Source: Syngnathus acus
Taxonomy: Eukaryota > Chordata > Actinopteri > Syngnathiformes > Syngnathidae
Direction: 5' to 3'
DNA length: 64,000 nt
NCBI RefSeq assembly: GCF_901709675.1
Contig: NC_051089.1
Coordinates: forward strand, 11,337,976-11,401,975
Shown: in pieces, positions 44,244 through 56,570 of the stretch
Layout: every line of letters starts with the position of its first letter
How positions within the stretch are numbered: the stretch's first letter is position 1
Made by a program: the position numbers and the translations under genes
The notes under the pieces: model-generated
Told to the model about the DNA's origin: nothing
Seen by the model: the letters and a program-made list of their open reading frames with translations, nothing else
Database searches by the model: none

Positions 44244-46463
44244 CTAAGAGCGGACAACATGCGAGAGGAGATAGTTGGAGACCTCAACGCATGAACCCTT
44301 AAAAACGCTGCAAGTTTGACTCAAGTGCACAAGCTTTTAAAGCAGATTGTGCTTTAATTAGCTTCACCAAATATCCTGTCAGGTTAGCTGTGATGTTTTT
44401 CATACTTTTTGTTTGCTGGACCTGTGTGATCACCTTAAGGGGAAAAGGTATTTGAGGCAGTTCCAACATAAACGTATGTCTTTTCATGGGTAAAAAAAAT
44501 GGGCCAAGGGTCAAAACCCGTGTCGTTAAATTAAATTATTTTCTCTCATCTGTAGAACAATGGCAAAAGGTTGTCATCTCATTATAATTGGAAGAGTAAA
44601 TGGTGAGCGATTAACACAGATGATACAAGGCCACACATCCAGTATGGACTTTATGTCAGCCTTTATTACACACTCTTTTATTCATCTTTAACCTACAGGC
44701 ATGTTTGCCTTTTGTGTTGATTTTTAACCAAACAATGAATGGCACATCTGATTCATCCTAACACTTAAGATCTTAATCAGAAGGTGTTTTCTACTTGGCA
44801 CCTTTGTTTGTGTTTTAATTAGGCGGACCTTGTGAGTCTCCAACCCTGAGCTTCTTTTTAATTGGCCGTATTTACATCAGGCCAACTTCAAACACGGAGA
44901 GAGAGAGCGAGCGAGACATTTGTAAGCGGGGGCACAAAGCAGCCCTTTGAAATGTTTACAGTCATATGAAATGGCACGCTAATTAAAAATCTAAGTCTGC
45001 CACTGTGATAAGCAGAAACATTTCTATTAGGAATTAAGGTGCACATACAGTCTCATCAACAGACACGTTATGATGTGTGTTTTAGGCTGTTTACACGCCA
45101 TCAATTAATCTTTTCTTCGTCATTCATCCAACAGCAGAAACGTGCTTCCTCTAATTCAACCAAAAGAGTTTGAAAAATGCAAAAAAACGATTTTGCACTT
45201 TCCAGAATGGAAGGTTTCGAGACTGGTGTCACAAAAAGACAAGTTTTCTTCTTTGATGTCAAGTGGACTAGCAGGTCTACAGAGAGATCCTTCGGAGTTG
45301 TGACAACTTGTGGCTGCTTCTCTGTGACAAAGTGATGAGTATCTGACACTTCCTGGCCGAGAAGAACATTGTCCCAACCTCACTACTCATCTCCGTGTGA
45401 TTATTTTTCCGTCTTCTTACCTAGCTGAGTCATAAAGAAGATCTGTTTTGTAGACAAGGACGACATTATGCTAATGGAGCTGTGGACAATCCCAAAAGAA
45501 TCCTTTTAGGAGTGCATAAGGCCATGGCAGAAAAACCTGAGAAAGTGTGCTAGACTCCAGGAGGATCACATTCAAGAGGAAAAGTTGCCATTCATAGTTT
45601 GCACTGAAGCTCTTGTGACACTAGTCCTGGTACTTTCTGGCATACCTTATACAGCACAGCAAGCAAGAGCAGGCACGATCAACCTACATCGTTTTGTTGG
45701 CTTTTTAGAGAATTCCTTCATTCAGGTACACTTGGCAGCCTTTGGGAAAATCGATATTTAAATTACAAAAACCTGGAATAGTACCGGCGTGATGATGATT
45801 TTGTTTTTGTTGTACAGAAAGGAATGACGAAGGAGGCAATGAAGACCCGGTGACAGCCCGGTGTTATCAGCCAGCTGGTATTGTGCTTTCCTGTGCTGTA
45901 TAAACACTCCAGAGTACTCAGTAACAGTCGGTGCTAAGAACTAAGAAGCAGCCCTGCCCATCCGCGGCCCACCTTCACCCTATCATAAACAACCTTTTTT
46001 CGGGGAGTACTGATTTGTGCTTTGCTGTACTCTGCGCAGCACGGGGTGTTTGCTGTCAGAGCGGAGGCATTCCACTCCGGTGCAGACTCGCTGAGGAGAC
46101 GATTGTGCTTCTCTCCCTTTTGGTGGCATTTCTCTTGCTCTGTTTACATCAAGCGCATGCCAGGTTCAACGGTTACGCTCTGCATGTGCTACGGCTGTAG
46201 AAGGGGACGACGACACTATATGTTGTTCCAAAATTAAGAATGGGTGTAAATTGAATTAAAGAGTCAGCGCTTGGAGAGAGTTGGACATTCCAACAAAAGA
46301 TAAATGGGATCTCAATGAAGAGTGCAGCCAAAGGCCTTTGTCTTCTGTAAAAGTAAAAGCTTATTTCTGAGATTACGCAGAAACTGATAGGAATGACGAA
46401 GCTGTTGTGGCATCTGTGCTGAAAGTTTGCTGTTCTTAATGCGACCAGCATACTGAATGTTAC

Positions 46464-46553
46464 CTTTGACATCAGCGAGAAGATCGCTTGTGTTGAGCCT
46501 CTCCATCTTTTCCTTCCAGTCTTTAGAAAGTAGTTTCTCCATGCAGGATGAGT
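46464..46553 (-). CDS. sox6: sox6 exon B: start of coiled-coil region
   Basis: This 90-nt exon encodes [21 protein letters not shown] followed by [10 protein letters not shown], about residues 71-101 of the fragment. The mammalian SOX6 block [20 protein letters not shown] is identical as I remember it, which makes the call firm. The acceptor is TATAG with AG at 46555-46554, and the donor is G|GTAACA with GT at 46463-46462. The first two bases complete the codon begun by exon A, giving aspartate. The last base starts the glycine completed by exon C. It lies alone between introns of about 17 kb and 10 kb. The acceptor's pyrimidine tract (46556-46580 region) is interrupted by purines, so inclusion may depend on exonic enhancers; that is inference. 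Confidence 0.95.
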
Positions 46554-46644
46554 CTATAAAAAAGAAAGTAAGAAAATTACACACCTCCATTGATGTAAGG
46601 AGCAAGTGAGAAAGGAGGTGAAGAAGGTGTGAGGCAGACTTTGT

Positions 46645-47100
46645 ATGGCCAGCATAAACGCACCCATCAATTGGAAGGCAAGGACTGAGACTAAGGAGGT
46701 CCGTGCTTGCACATGGCTGCCAATAATGAAAACAATTAACATTTGTCCAGCAGACAATGAATCAGAGGAGGAATGGCAGCAATCTGCCATGATGTCGCTG
46801 GAGACACTGATAAAGAACACACAGCCCTGGCTGACCCAGACCTTGGCCATCCCAGTATTGCTTAGAGGTCAGCTTGTTCCCATCAAACGCCAGCAACAGA
46901 TGCCATCCTCCACCTTCAGGCTTAATGTCTTCAGTTGTATCAACACATCTGAAGAGTTTATTCAAATGATTCTTATGCAATTCCAAAGTGTCCAAAGTAT
47001 CACTTGGAGGCAAACCCCTATAGTGATGCCCAATAAAGAAATGGCAAATTGAAGCAAACTCACTCAAGGATGGACTGATGGATGGATGAAGGTTTTTCAT
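46645..47100. other. ORF-rich block of unknown origin
   Basis: A plus-strand frame of 135 codons (46645-47052) overlaps a minus-strand frame of 112 codons (46762-47100). The minus-strand frame looks more protein-like, with a stretch DIKPEGGGWHLLLAFDGNKL then TSKQYWDGQGLGQPGLC. I recognise no family. It could be a decayed transposon or processed-pseudogene fragment, or chance. It lies about 90-550 bp upstream of exon B, and there is no evidence that it is expressed. Confidence 0.3.
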
Positions 47101-50100
47101 AGAAGTCCCAAATTAGTACTGCCTGTGAATAATCTCATTCATCTCGATCCTTTTATTCAAAGGTTATTGAATTGACCACAAGTGGTTGTCTTGGACTTTT
47201 TCACCTCTCATTCAAGCAGGCTTCATTAGCTCATGCAATAATGCTTCTAAGTCAACCAGAACAGTTCAGTTGAGATCGATTCAATGCCCTGTGCCTCTCA
47301 AATTAGTCCTCTATTTGTTAAAATATGGAATTTTAAAAAAATCTACTAACAGGCTGTTAAATATGAAAGTAAGACTCATCCTATGACTTTCATTATCTTT
47401 GGTCTCAATCATATTCAAAAGTAGTGTTGACCGCACTGCACCGAATAATTGTTTCCTTTTATCACACATTTTGTCCTTTTATTTTTCGGTTTCCATCTCT
47501 AACCCAGTAAACAGTGTTTGCTACCCTTGGCAACAGTCTAACTTCAGAGGGACTGGGGAGTAACAGGGGGTTCACTGGTTGTTGTTGCCTTGTTTAAGGA
47601 GGACTTTCTCAGAGATCAAGCGGAGTGGCCATTTTGTTTGATTGTCCACTTCCTCCAATGTGATGGGGTCGACAGGACGTCTTCAGATCAGGGTCATTAT
47701 AACATTATTTCTGCTTTATTGACTTTCCAATTCCCAGCTCACAGTGTGTTCCCTTGACCCGACACGGGAAAGAGTGAAAAGGCTACATGTGTTTGTGCAT
47801 ATTTTAACTTCCTGTGTGGCACAAAGATCACAGCTTATAAAAGGGAGCTCAGATCTTCCTCCCTGGGCCTCACCCCAAAACAAAAGCCTCTCAAGTCATT
47901 GTCGTCAGAGAAACATCAGTGCATGACATTGCACCTCGGAAGCATGGAAACGGGCTTATTTTAAAAGGGGGTGGCAGAGGGAGGTAAAACAAACACAGTG
48001 GACGTATGTCAGGAGGCACGGATATGTTCTTGTTTTTCCCCCCTTTGCACACGTTCACTTTCCTGGCAGATGCCGCTCCAGCGCTTGATCATTAAGGAAT
48101 GCGCCAACTGGTGGAGATAATGCGGTGCCAGCTTCCATTCTACTCCAGTCCTTCCCCTCCCTTCCACCTCCCTCCCAGGAGAACAGCCACTCCCTCGCTT
48201 CTCCAGACCCGACCTGCCAAGTGTTCCGACAGGAGAGGCTACAGCTGGAATGCGCTGCTGTCCTCCCTGCCTTCCACCTGGAAGAACTGAATAATGGGCC
48301 CTGGATTAGTCAATAAAATAACCTTTCAGCATTGAGACGCTGTCAACAAAACACCTAGCCAAACGAATGGAGACGCACATTTTTAAACCAGGTGTGCGTG
48401 ACGAAACACGCATTTTTCGAACACAAGAATTTCAATTAATGAAAAGAATGCCATTTCATTTTCTGTTTTATCTGGATCAATTATAAATGCTGGCGCTTGG
48501 TATTGGTATAATTATTATTACCTTGACACTGAATCTTATTTTAATCATTATGAATTATTTCTGATAGTCCAAACACCATTGGATTGCCAAGCAATTCACT
48601 AACAAAATGGTTGTGTATATTTTTAAGTAGAGAGGTTTGCTTCTTTGCAAGGACATCATAATTGTGGCAAAGAGTCTTATGTGTTTATTTTTATTTTCTT
48701 ATGGGGGCTCCTTACTCTCTCACACCCCATCCCTCCCGTTGCTTTTCCTCCCCTTCTCCAGATAAAATGCTCTGTAGCTCGGGAGCAGGCCATTCAGCTG
48801 GGATGAGAATGGAATGAAAACAATAGCCCTTATCAGGCGCTTATTTACATTTTCCCAGCATCGCTGCGCGAGACAGCTTGGCTTGTTACCAAGCCCACAT
48901 CACCCCACTGGACCTGGACCAACTTCCTCCAGACCCAGCGATTCCAGCGCTCCCTGCGGACCCTCGCCTGGCACGGACCTCCTCCGCTCTGCAGCGAGCG
49001 CAGATAGCAACATACAAAACTACAGGAGTGTGTGTCCAAGACGTGCTCCCATTGAGAGGGGGGGTACGCTTTTGGGACTGCTAAGCCTGTCTGGGTCGCA
49101 TTGTCTCCTCTGGGGCTAGTGCTGTACTGCTGGAAAAATGTCCCTAACCTTCTTTTTTTTTTTCCTGAGACTTTTTCAGTTTCCAAGTGGCGCTCCGAAT
49201 GTGAAGAGTCGTCGGCCAAATGCAATGTTTATCTTCTGCCACAACTATCATCTTCCTGTAGACATATTGTGATATTATTGATGTGGATGACACCTAACAC
49301 CCCAAAGATGAGTAGATACAAAAGTCCATACTCCTTATAACAAGTTTTTACATACAGCTAGAAAAAAGAGTTGACAATAAACAGCCCAACAGTTGCATTT
49401 GTTCAGCACATTTGTCATTTTCCATGAAGGTTCTTTAGTTCTTGTGAAAATAAATATTTTATTTACCCTGATACTTGATATGATCTTTTGTCTGCACTCT
49501 TTTGCTCATTTATCTGGGTCATTAGCACTATTAAAAAAATCTTCAAGGAAATGTAGCTGAATAATGAAATGTCTTGGGATAAGTCGTCAAACATTTGCAC
49601 ACATCGCAGTACACAAATAAGTCTGTATTTCCTTTACTTTATTAACTTTTTTTTTTCATTGAATGTACTTGATTTTAGCATGTCTGACACATTGCTCTGC
49701 TATTTTTTTTACAGGCTTTTATTGTCCATAAGTTATTTGAGAAACGTCTCTCACTAAATGTGGCAAAACAATAAAAGAACAAATCAAATTGTGTCGTTAT
49801 GTAAATGTAAAATCATGATTTCACTTGTGAAGACGTCCAGTCCGTACTAAAATCAACAAATCACTAAGAGTGTTGTGACTCCGTGTTTTGACGCAACACA
49901 ACACCCATTTTGAAAACGGTCTGACAAAATGGTTTGTTACAACACGCCACCAAATGGTGTTTGATTACAGTGTGTTGTCAGCGATAAAATTGTTTCAACT
50001 GACTACCACCGCATTCCGAGACGTGTGCGCTGTTCTCCTGGGAGAAAGATGATATTCGCATTTGAGTGTTTGCTAAGGTACAAAGCCATTGGCAGTGAAG

Positions 50101-50339
50101 AGAGGACTATCGAGAAAGAAATTAGCCACAAGTCAAGGATAAAAGTCTGTGGGGGATATTCCAAAGGATTTGTACCCCTGTATTTCTGCTAAGCGGCGTC
50201 TCTTCTCATATACTACATTGAAAAAAAATGGTGTGTTGAATCTATTCAATTTTATTTCATCAAATGATTGTGTGAAATAATCCAGATGCCTTTTTATGTA
50301 CACTATACAACTATTAAAACATTTATCTGTGTTCAAATG

Positions 50340-50400
50340 ATTTAATTTTATCCTACCACAATTAAATTTGAATTTGTTACAGCTACACCTGTTGTGAAAG
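50340..50400 (+). repeat. SINE/LINE-type 3' tail (second copy)
   Basis: TTGTTACAGCTACACCTGTT followed by GTGAAAGCACTATATGTAT parallels the tail at 3590-3660. Confidence 0.4.
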
Positions 50401-50921
50401 CACTATATGTATATAAAAATATATTAAAAATGTGTACAATATTGTATATAATATTGTATTCTATTGTATAAATTAAACCCGCCATTTTTTTCCAGTGTAG
50501 AGGGCAGCTGACTTCAGTTACATGAAAGAAAAAAAAACAGCATGGACACTGTGTTTGAGCTATATTCTGCGTTGCTAAATTTGTGAAGGGATGGAAAATT
50601 ATACAAAGAGGCACTGCATCTAATTTGTCACCAAAGAATGACCACAAGCACAAAAAGTTGAAAGTCAGAATAGGGGGAGAGGAATGAGTGTTCTCTTTTT
50701 ATGAATAAACATAGATGGAAGAAATGGCAGCGAGTGAAAAAAAATATTTAAAAGCTTTTTTTTTTCTCTGGGCTCTTTACTTTGACCAGTTCACAAAAAG
50801 GAAGAGGAAAGTCAGTTTGACTAACATTTTGTCATCTTTTGCACCAAGACTTGCAGTTGCAAAAGTTTCCTCTTGCTTTTTAGAAGCTCACTATTAAGTC
50901 TGAAAAGTTTAATGATTAGGC

Positions 50922-51045
<124 letters not shown>

Positions 51046-51708
51046 TTTCGGGCAGTAACAAAAACCCGGCATTTGAACACGGGTGTGTAGACTTTTATAT
51101 CCACTGTAGGTTGCAACAATAAGGTGATAATAGGGATGTGATTGTTGATTGCTTACTTCTGCTCCTTTCTTCCCCCTTGCAGTTTTACAAAAGCATTGAT
51201 CAATTCCATTTGCTTCTCTTTATCAGAATACATATTTCTTTTATCTTTCCAGTCATAAAACACTATGAAAAGCTTTTTCAGTCAGGATGTGAAAAGAGAG
51301 AAGGATTTAGGAAGACAGAGCAGGATGAATGGCAGAGATTATGTCCCGCACATGTTCACAGTAAATCAGCTGTTAAAAGATGAGAAAAGATTAATGGGGG
51401 TCTTCAGGAGGAAGTATTACATTAAGGAATGTCTATCAATATAATCTTGTGAATCTTTTTTCAAACATACAGTGTATTTTATTGACATTTTCATGTGTAA
51501 GTAAATTCTGTGAATTATATAATGTGCATGTGCAAAATTTGCCCATGGCATCTTCTCTTCTCTCTGTGTGTGCATTTAACCTTACTGACAGATTGAACCC
51601 TGGCTCACACGTCTGTGAATGGCAGTCAGACAATAACAGGCTGACATTTACAGTAATTTGCCATCCCCTCTCCATTGCATGGGAAACAAATCAAAAGTCG
51701 AAATTGAT

Positions 51709-51720
51709 GGGGGGGGGGGG
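51709..51720. repeat. poly-G run
   Basis: Twelve consecutive G on the plus strand. Confidence 0.9.
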
Positions 51721-54700
51721 CAATTGAGTGACACACTCTGTGGAGTCCTTTGAATATCTTAATCACAGACACCCTAAAAACAAGACCCCCATCATCACAG
51801 CAAATAAAACATACTAATCACAAGAGGCAGGCAGGGAAGGGAAATGCAGAGAGAAAACATGTTTTTGTCATTCAGCCGGTAGTCCCTGAGACAACAGCTG
51901 TTAGTGCCACAAATACTCCTGAACTCTCCATAATCATGGCGTTATTGAAGCGAAGACAAAAAGGGCACTAATTGCAAGCGGAGCAATCGGAACGCAATAG
52001 GTTACACACCCGGGTGATGCCGCACAATGCAAATGCTAAAGAGGGAAAGAAAAAAAACATTCGCAGCACAACAGTGCGTTGTCGCTCATTTTCAGGCAAT
52101 TACCTTTCCTCGTTTTAATAACCTCTACCGTTTCGAGAAGACTTTTTGGAGCAGTTAAATAATTTGAGCTTCCAAAGATGTAATTACTTGTTCTGGCATG
52201 CATAAGTAAAAAGGTCCACCTCCTTCAGACATGGCAGACTATTGTGGAGCACCTGCACCTTAACTGAGACCTAATCATTATTCCGCTCGGTGAACATTGA
52301 ATGTTCGCCACCTTCTGAACATCTTGTTGGATCACGTAAACACTTGCTATGAATAGAGGGCCTCGTCTAACGGGATGTGCCTCATCTCAGGTTCTCATAC
52401 GCTTTCTTCCTGTCTTTATTAGATGGGTGCCTCTGTTTATCAACAATTAGCTCACTTTTTTTCAGTTTACTTTCTAAATAGTAAATCATAACTCATTCCT
52501 TGGTAATGTTTTTCTTCAATGTTACTGTTCACGCCCTGAAAGACTTTGGCACACGGGCGTATTTCGTCATTTCGGGTTCAAAGTAATCGCAGTCATTTGT
52601 GTTCTGCAAAAACTTTAAATATTACTCTCCATCATTAACTGAAAAGTGTGAATTGGAGAAAAGTCTCTTATTTATTGGAAGAGTAAATACTTAAAATCCT
52701 TGAGAATTACAATGATCGAACATCTTAACTTTTTTACTGTAATTAATAAGAACATTATTCGACACTTCGACTTAAATAATCTTTGTGATAAAAACACTCG
52801 CGCCACTCACCACTTCTCTTCCACTACATCCTCCGCAGTTGACATTAGCAGTGCTACTACAAGACAATTTAAATGAAAAGTCTGCACCAACTTCATCATC
52901 ACCCACTTCCTAAATGTATTTGAATTGAGTCTGCTAATTGCCAAACAATAGAAAGAACATGTTTTCCTCAGTAATTGAAGCTGCTCACTTAGCTCTTTTC
53001 CTCCTCGGTAACCTCCCCCTTCTGCCGTGCTTTCGTGTGAGCAAGGTGTTAATCCCGTGGTGGTGACCTGGCCATTTGGAGAGGCCGTATACACAGACGC
53101 AGCACCCTCACCCCTCTACATACATGTGTCTATCAAGCACATATGAATTAAGCATACCCAGGAGGCTTCACCTCCTGAGCCGAGCAGCATGTGACTTCTC
53201 CCGATCCATTTTACTGCGGCACTCGCTGGCAATCAGGCTTGAATTATTAAAGTGAGCAGTGAGCAATGATCAATTCATTGCGGCCCTTGCTCGCAGCCCG
53301 CCTACTCGTACCTCAGCAGAAATGACATTGAGAACACTTGAGTATGCTTCCAGACAATGCACATAAATGTGACTTATGGCAGACCCAATAAGTCAATAAT
53401 CATAACTATGGGGGCTGAGGCCATGGCCAGAAATGCAGTTTGACGGCAAGAGATGTATGAGCTGCATTCTGAGCATTGGTACATTGTCTCATGTTTCTCT
53501 CAAAGTGCCTGTGGTGTGAAGTCAAAATAAATGTCTTCTAAATTTGATGTACCTCAGAATATTATTAGCAAGCCTGCCAAATTTCAGTGGAAAAAAATGA
53601 AATAAAGCTTCAAAATTGTGAAAAATCAATTTGTTCTTTCTTTTCTCGAACGTTGTGGGCATGCCAGCTCGTCTACATTTTAACGACAAACTCTAATGTT
53701 ACAATGCTAGCGTGAAGCCCTTGTTCACACACCGCCTATCAGACTTTAAAAAAATAAAATCCTAGCTCTTTTGCCTTCGCCCCGTGATGTGCGTGAGCTC
53801 ACAGTTGACAACACGGCAGCATGAAAGCCCCGTCCACAGGCTGGCAGTCACAATGGACTGTTAACATAAAAATTCCCCTTAATGCTGTTCTGCCTTTTTT
53901 TCTGTGTGACGTGCATGTATGACTCGATACTGACAACAGGGCATTCTAAAGCAGTTAGTTCTTGAAGTTCTTACACACTTGTGGTCTCTGCAGATGTTTT
54001 CAGCAATTATCTTCCTGTTGAAACAAATGTCTGAATTTCCCTAACAGTATCTACACTACTACACCGTAAAAAATATTGTAGTTCTCTTTTTTGTAGGGGG
54101 CACAGAGCATATATCATAAAAAGGGCACTGTTTCAAAGCTACATCAGCATTAAGCCCACTGGACACATGTAAACAAATCCATAAAAAAAGACTGAAGGGA
54201 AGTTTTCAATTCTAGGAACACAAACGTTGCAAGAGGGCACGAAAAAAAAGATGCAGTCAAAACTTTGCAAGGAGGCTACAAGGAGCCAAGATAAACCAAT
54301 ACTCTGAGCCCCCAAAACTGCAATCTCCCCTTAAGCCGGAGAGTGGCAGCTGGCAGAACAGCTGGTGAATAGGATTAATGTCAGAAGAATGAAATAAAAC
54401 TCAACATATGTCCGAGCCTGAGGTGTTGGGACTGTGCGTGATTGTGCCCCCGATGGATGCCATGTGTGCAGCTGGAAGGAGCTGCTGTGCGGCTCCGCTC
54501 TCCACCCCACAAGGTCACTTTTAAGAACTCAGCCCATTAAATGCTGGGAGAGCCAAATCAACTTTTCTTCCATTCACTTCTCTATTCGGATGCGGTGCGC
54601 ATGAGCATGATCAACTGATTAATTGGCCTAGCCGAGTTAATTAAATTCCTTCTTTTTGGTTTCTTTTTTTTCTACACATTAACATGATCCAACATAAGAC

Positions 54701-55160
54701 AAAGATAATCACATTCAAACATTCCGCTTGCACTCCTCCAAAAAATTCTAAAATATTTGCCGGATTTTTGCCGATTTTTCTCTGTTGTAAAGTTAAACAA
54801 ATACAAGAGGATAGAGTATTGTAAAGCAGTCAAATGCTTTGCCTATAATTCATATTTATTCAGATTTTATTCATATGTAAGCATTAAGGAACCATAAAAT
54901 AAATTATTTCATTCATTTTATATTTTTGGACTTAATCAGCCAATATAATTTCATTAAATAACTGAATCTTCAGATGAGTCAGGCCCAAGTCAACAAACAA
55001 ACACACACACACATTGGGAAAAAAACAATACATTTGTTTTGAATTAAAAGTCAATTCAATATAAGTGTATTAATAATAATCAAATAAAGCATGTTTAAAA
55101 AAAATCTCTAAAGTACAAAATTGGATGAATTTGATTTTTTCTAACCTGATACAGTGTAAT

Positions 55161-55192
<32 letters not shown>

Positions 55193-55196
55193 TGTG
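55161..55196. repeat. (GC)n(GT)n alternating purine-pyrimidine tract
   Basis: About seven GC units run straight into about ten GT units. Alternating tracts of this type favour Z-DNA. Confidence 0.93.
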
Positions 55197-56540
55197 GTTA
55201 CTTGATAGTGTTCAACATTACGGTGCTGATCATCATCACTTTCTAAGATGAACATAACATGGTCTTGATTTAAATTTATAATTTCTATTTGATGTTGGTA
55301 ATCATTTGGGTTCAGACACTGTAATAAATTCATATAATTTGGTACAAAAATGTAATTACTTTTTTTTGGGGGGGAGAAGTGCCCTGCAATTCAACTGTCA
55401 AATATACACTCGCCAACTAATCAATGCTTGTAAAACATTCCTATTTATTCATCTATGTTGACAGATGTGCGAGGGAACGCGTCAAGCGCTGTGATCATGG
55501 CCGTTCAGTCTGATTTAGTTAATTAATGGCTGCCTGACTCTACAAGGACAAAAAGAGACTAATAGGATCCACATGAATACATTATAATTTGCCGTGAAGC
55601 CAAGTGTCTTGTATGGACCCCAAAACTTTAGTTCATTGCGTGTGAGATTGAGCCATAACATGAGGCATTAGAGAAACTAACAAATTACATTACAACATGG
55701 AGCCAGTGACTGCCACTTGTAATACTGGAAAAGTCTGTGTGGGTGGAAACATTCTCACAATACATCACGAGTTTCACTTTAAAAAACTAACTCGAGTCAA
55801 GGCAAGAGCATATTCAATTTCTAGCACAGTTCAGTTTCACTTTTAAAAAGTAGTTAAAAGATCATTATTAAATCTCAAACTTAGTTTGTTTACAGAGACA
55901 CCAGAATTCAGGATGGACAATTTCTGTTTACCTTAAAACCAAAGGTCAATATTTTTCTAGCGGTGCATGCACCAAAACTTGTGTGTCATAATACAAGCAA
56001 CATTTTAAACACCACATGTGAGCATTACAGCTGTCTGCAAAGTGATATAAAAATGAATATACGGTAGTTTCCACACCGGATTTTCTCTCCATTTAGGGGG
56101 GGAAATAGAATATCAAGTAACATTAACGATTCAATATTCACTTGCCCGCTCTTTCTCTCTCTATGTGCTATTGTTCAAGTGGCTTCATCCACAATAAGAA
56201 GCTACATTTTCCTCTTTAATTGGCCCGCTTCCTTTCGGCAGAATGACTGAGCCATGCCGACTCTCGAAGACAGACAGACCGTTTTATTTCTCTCGGCTGA
56301 CTGAGCTCGATCAGGAAAATTGTCAAAAGGTTCTCCAAAATGAATTTTTCTATTTTAGGGAGCATCCATTCTACTGTATCGATGGCATCTGGCATCACCA
56401 GGAAATAAAATGTAGAATAAATGCACAATAAAATAAATATTTTATTATTAAGCAGAATCCTGCACATTGATCTTTTTACATTTCTAATAAATACAATTTA
56501 AAAGATTCAAATTAGATGTGGAACACTGGAAAAATAGCAT

Positions 56541-56570
56541 TTGCTGCTTTTTGCTGCTTTTTGCTGCTTC
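56541..56570. repeat. 10-bp tandem triplication
   Basis: TTGCTGCTTT is repeated three times, the third ending in C. Confidence 0.9.

Noticed and set aside
46554-46850. 98-codon minus-strand frame running up to exon B, considered as an alternative 5' extension
   Set aside because: It terminates in the TAG of the exon B splice acceptor and is in the wrong relation to the exon B reading frame, so it cannot extend the protein.
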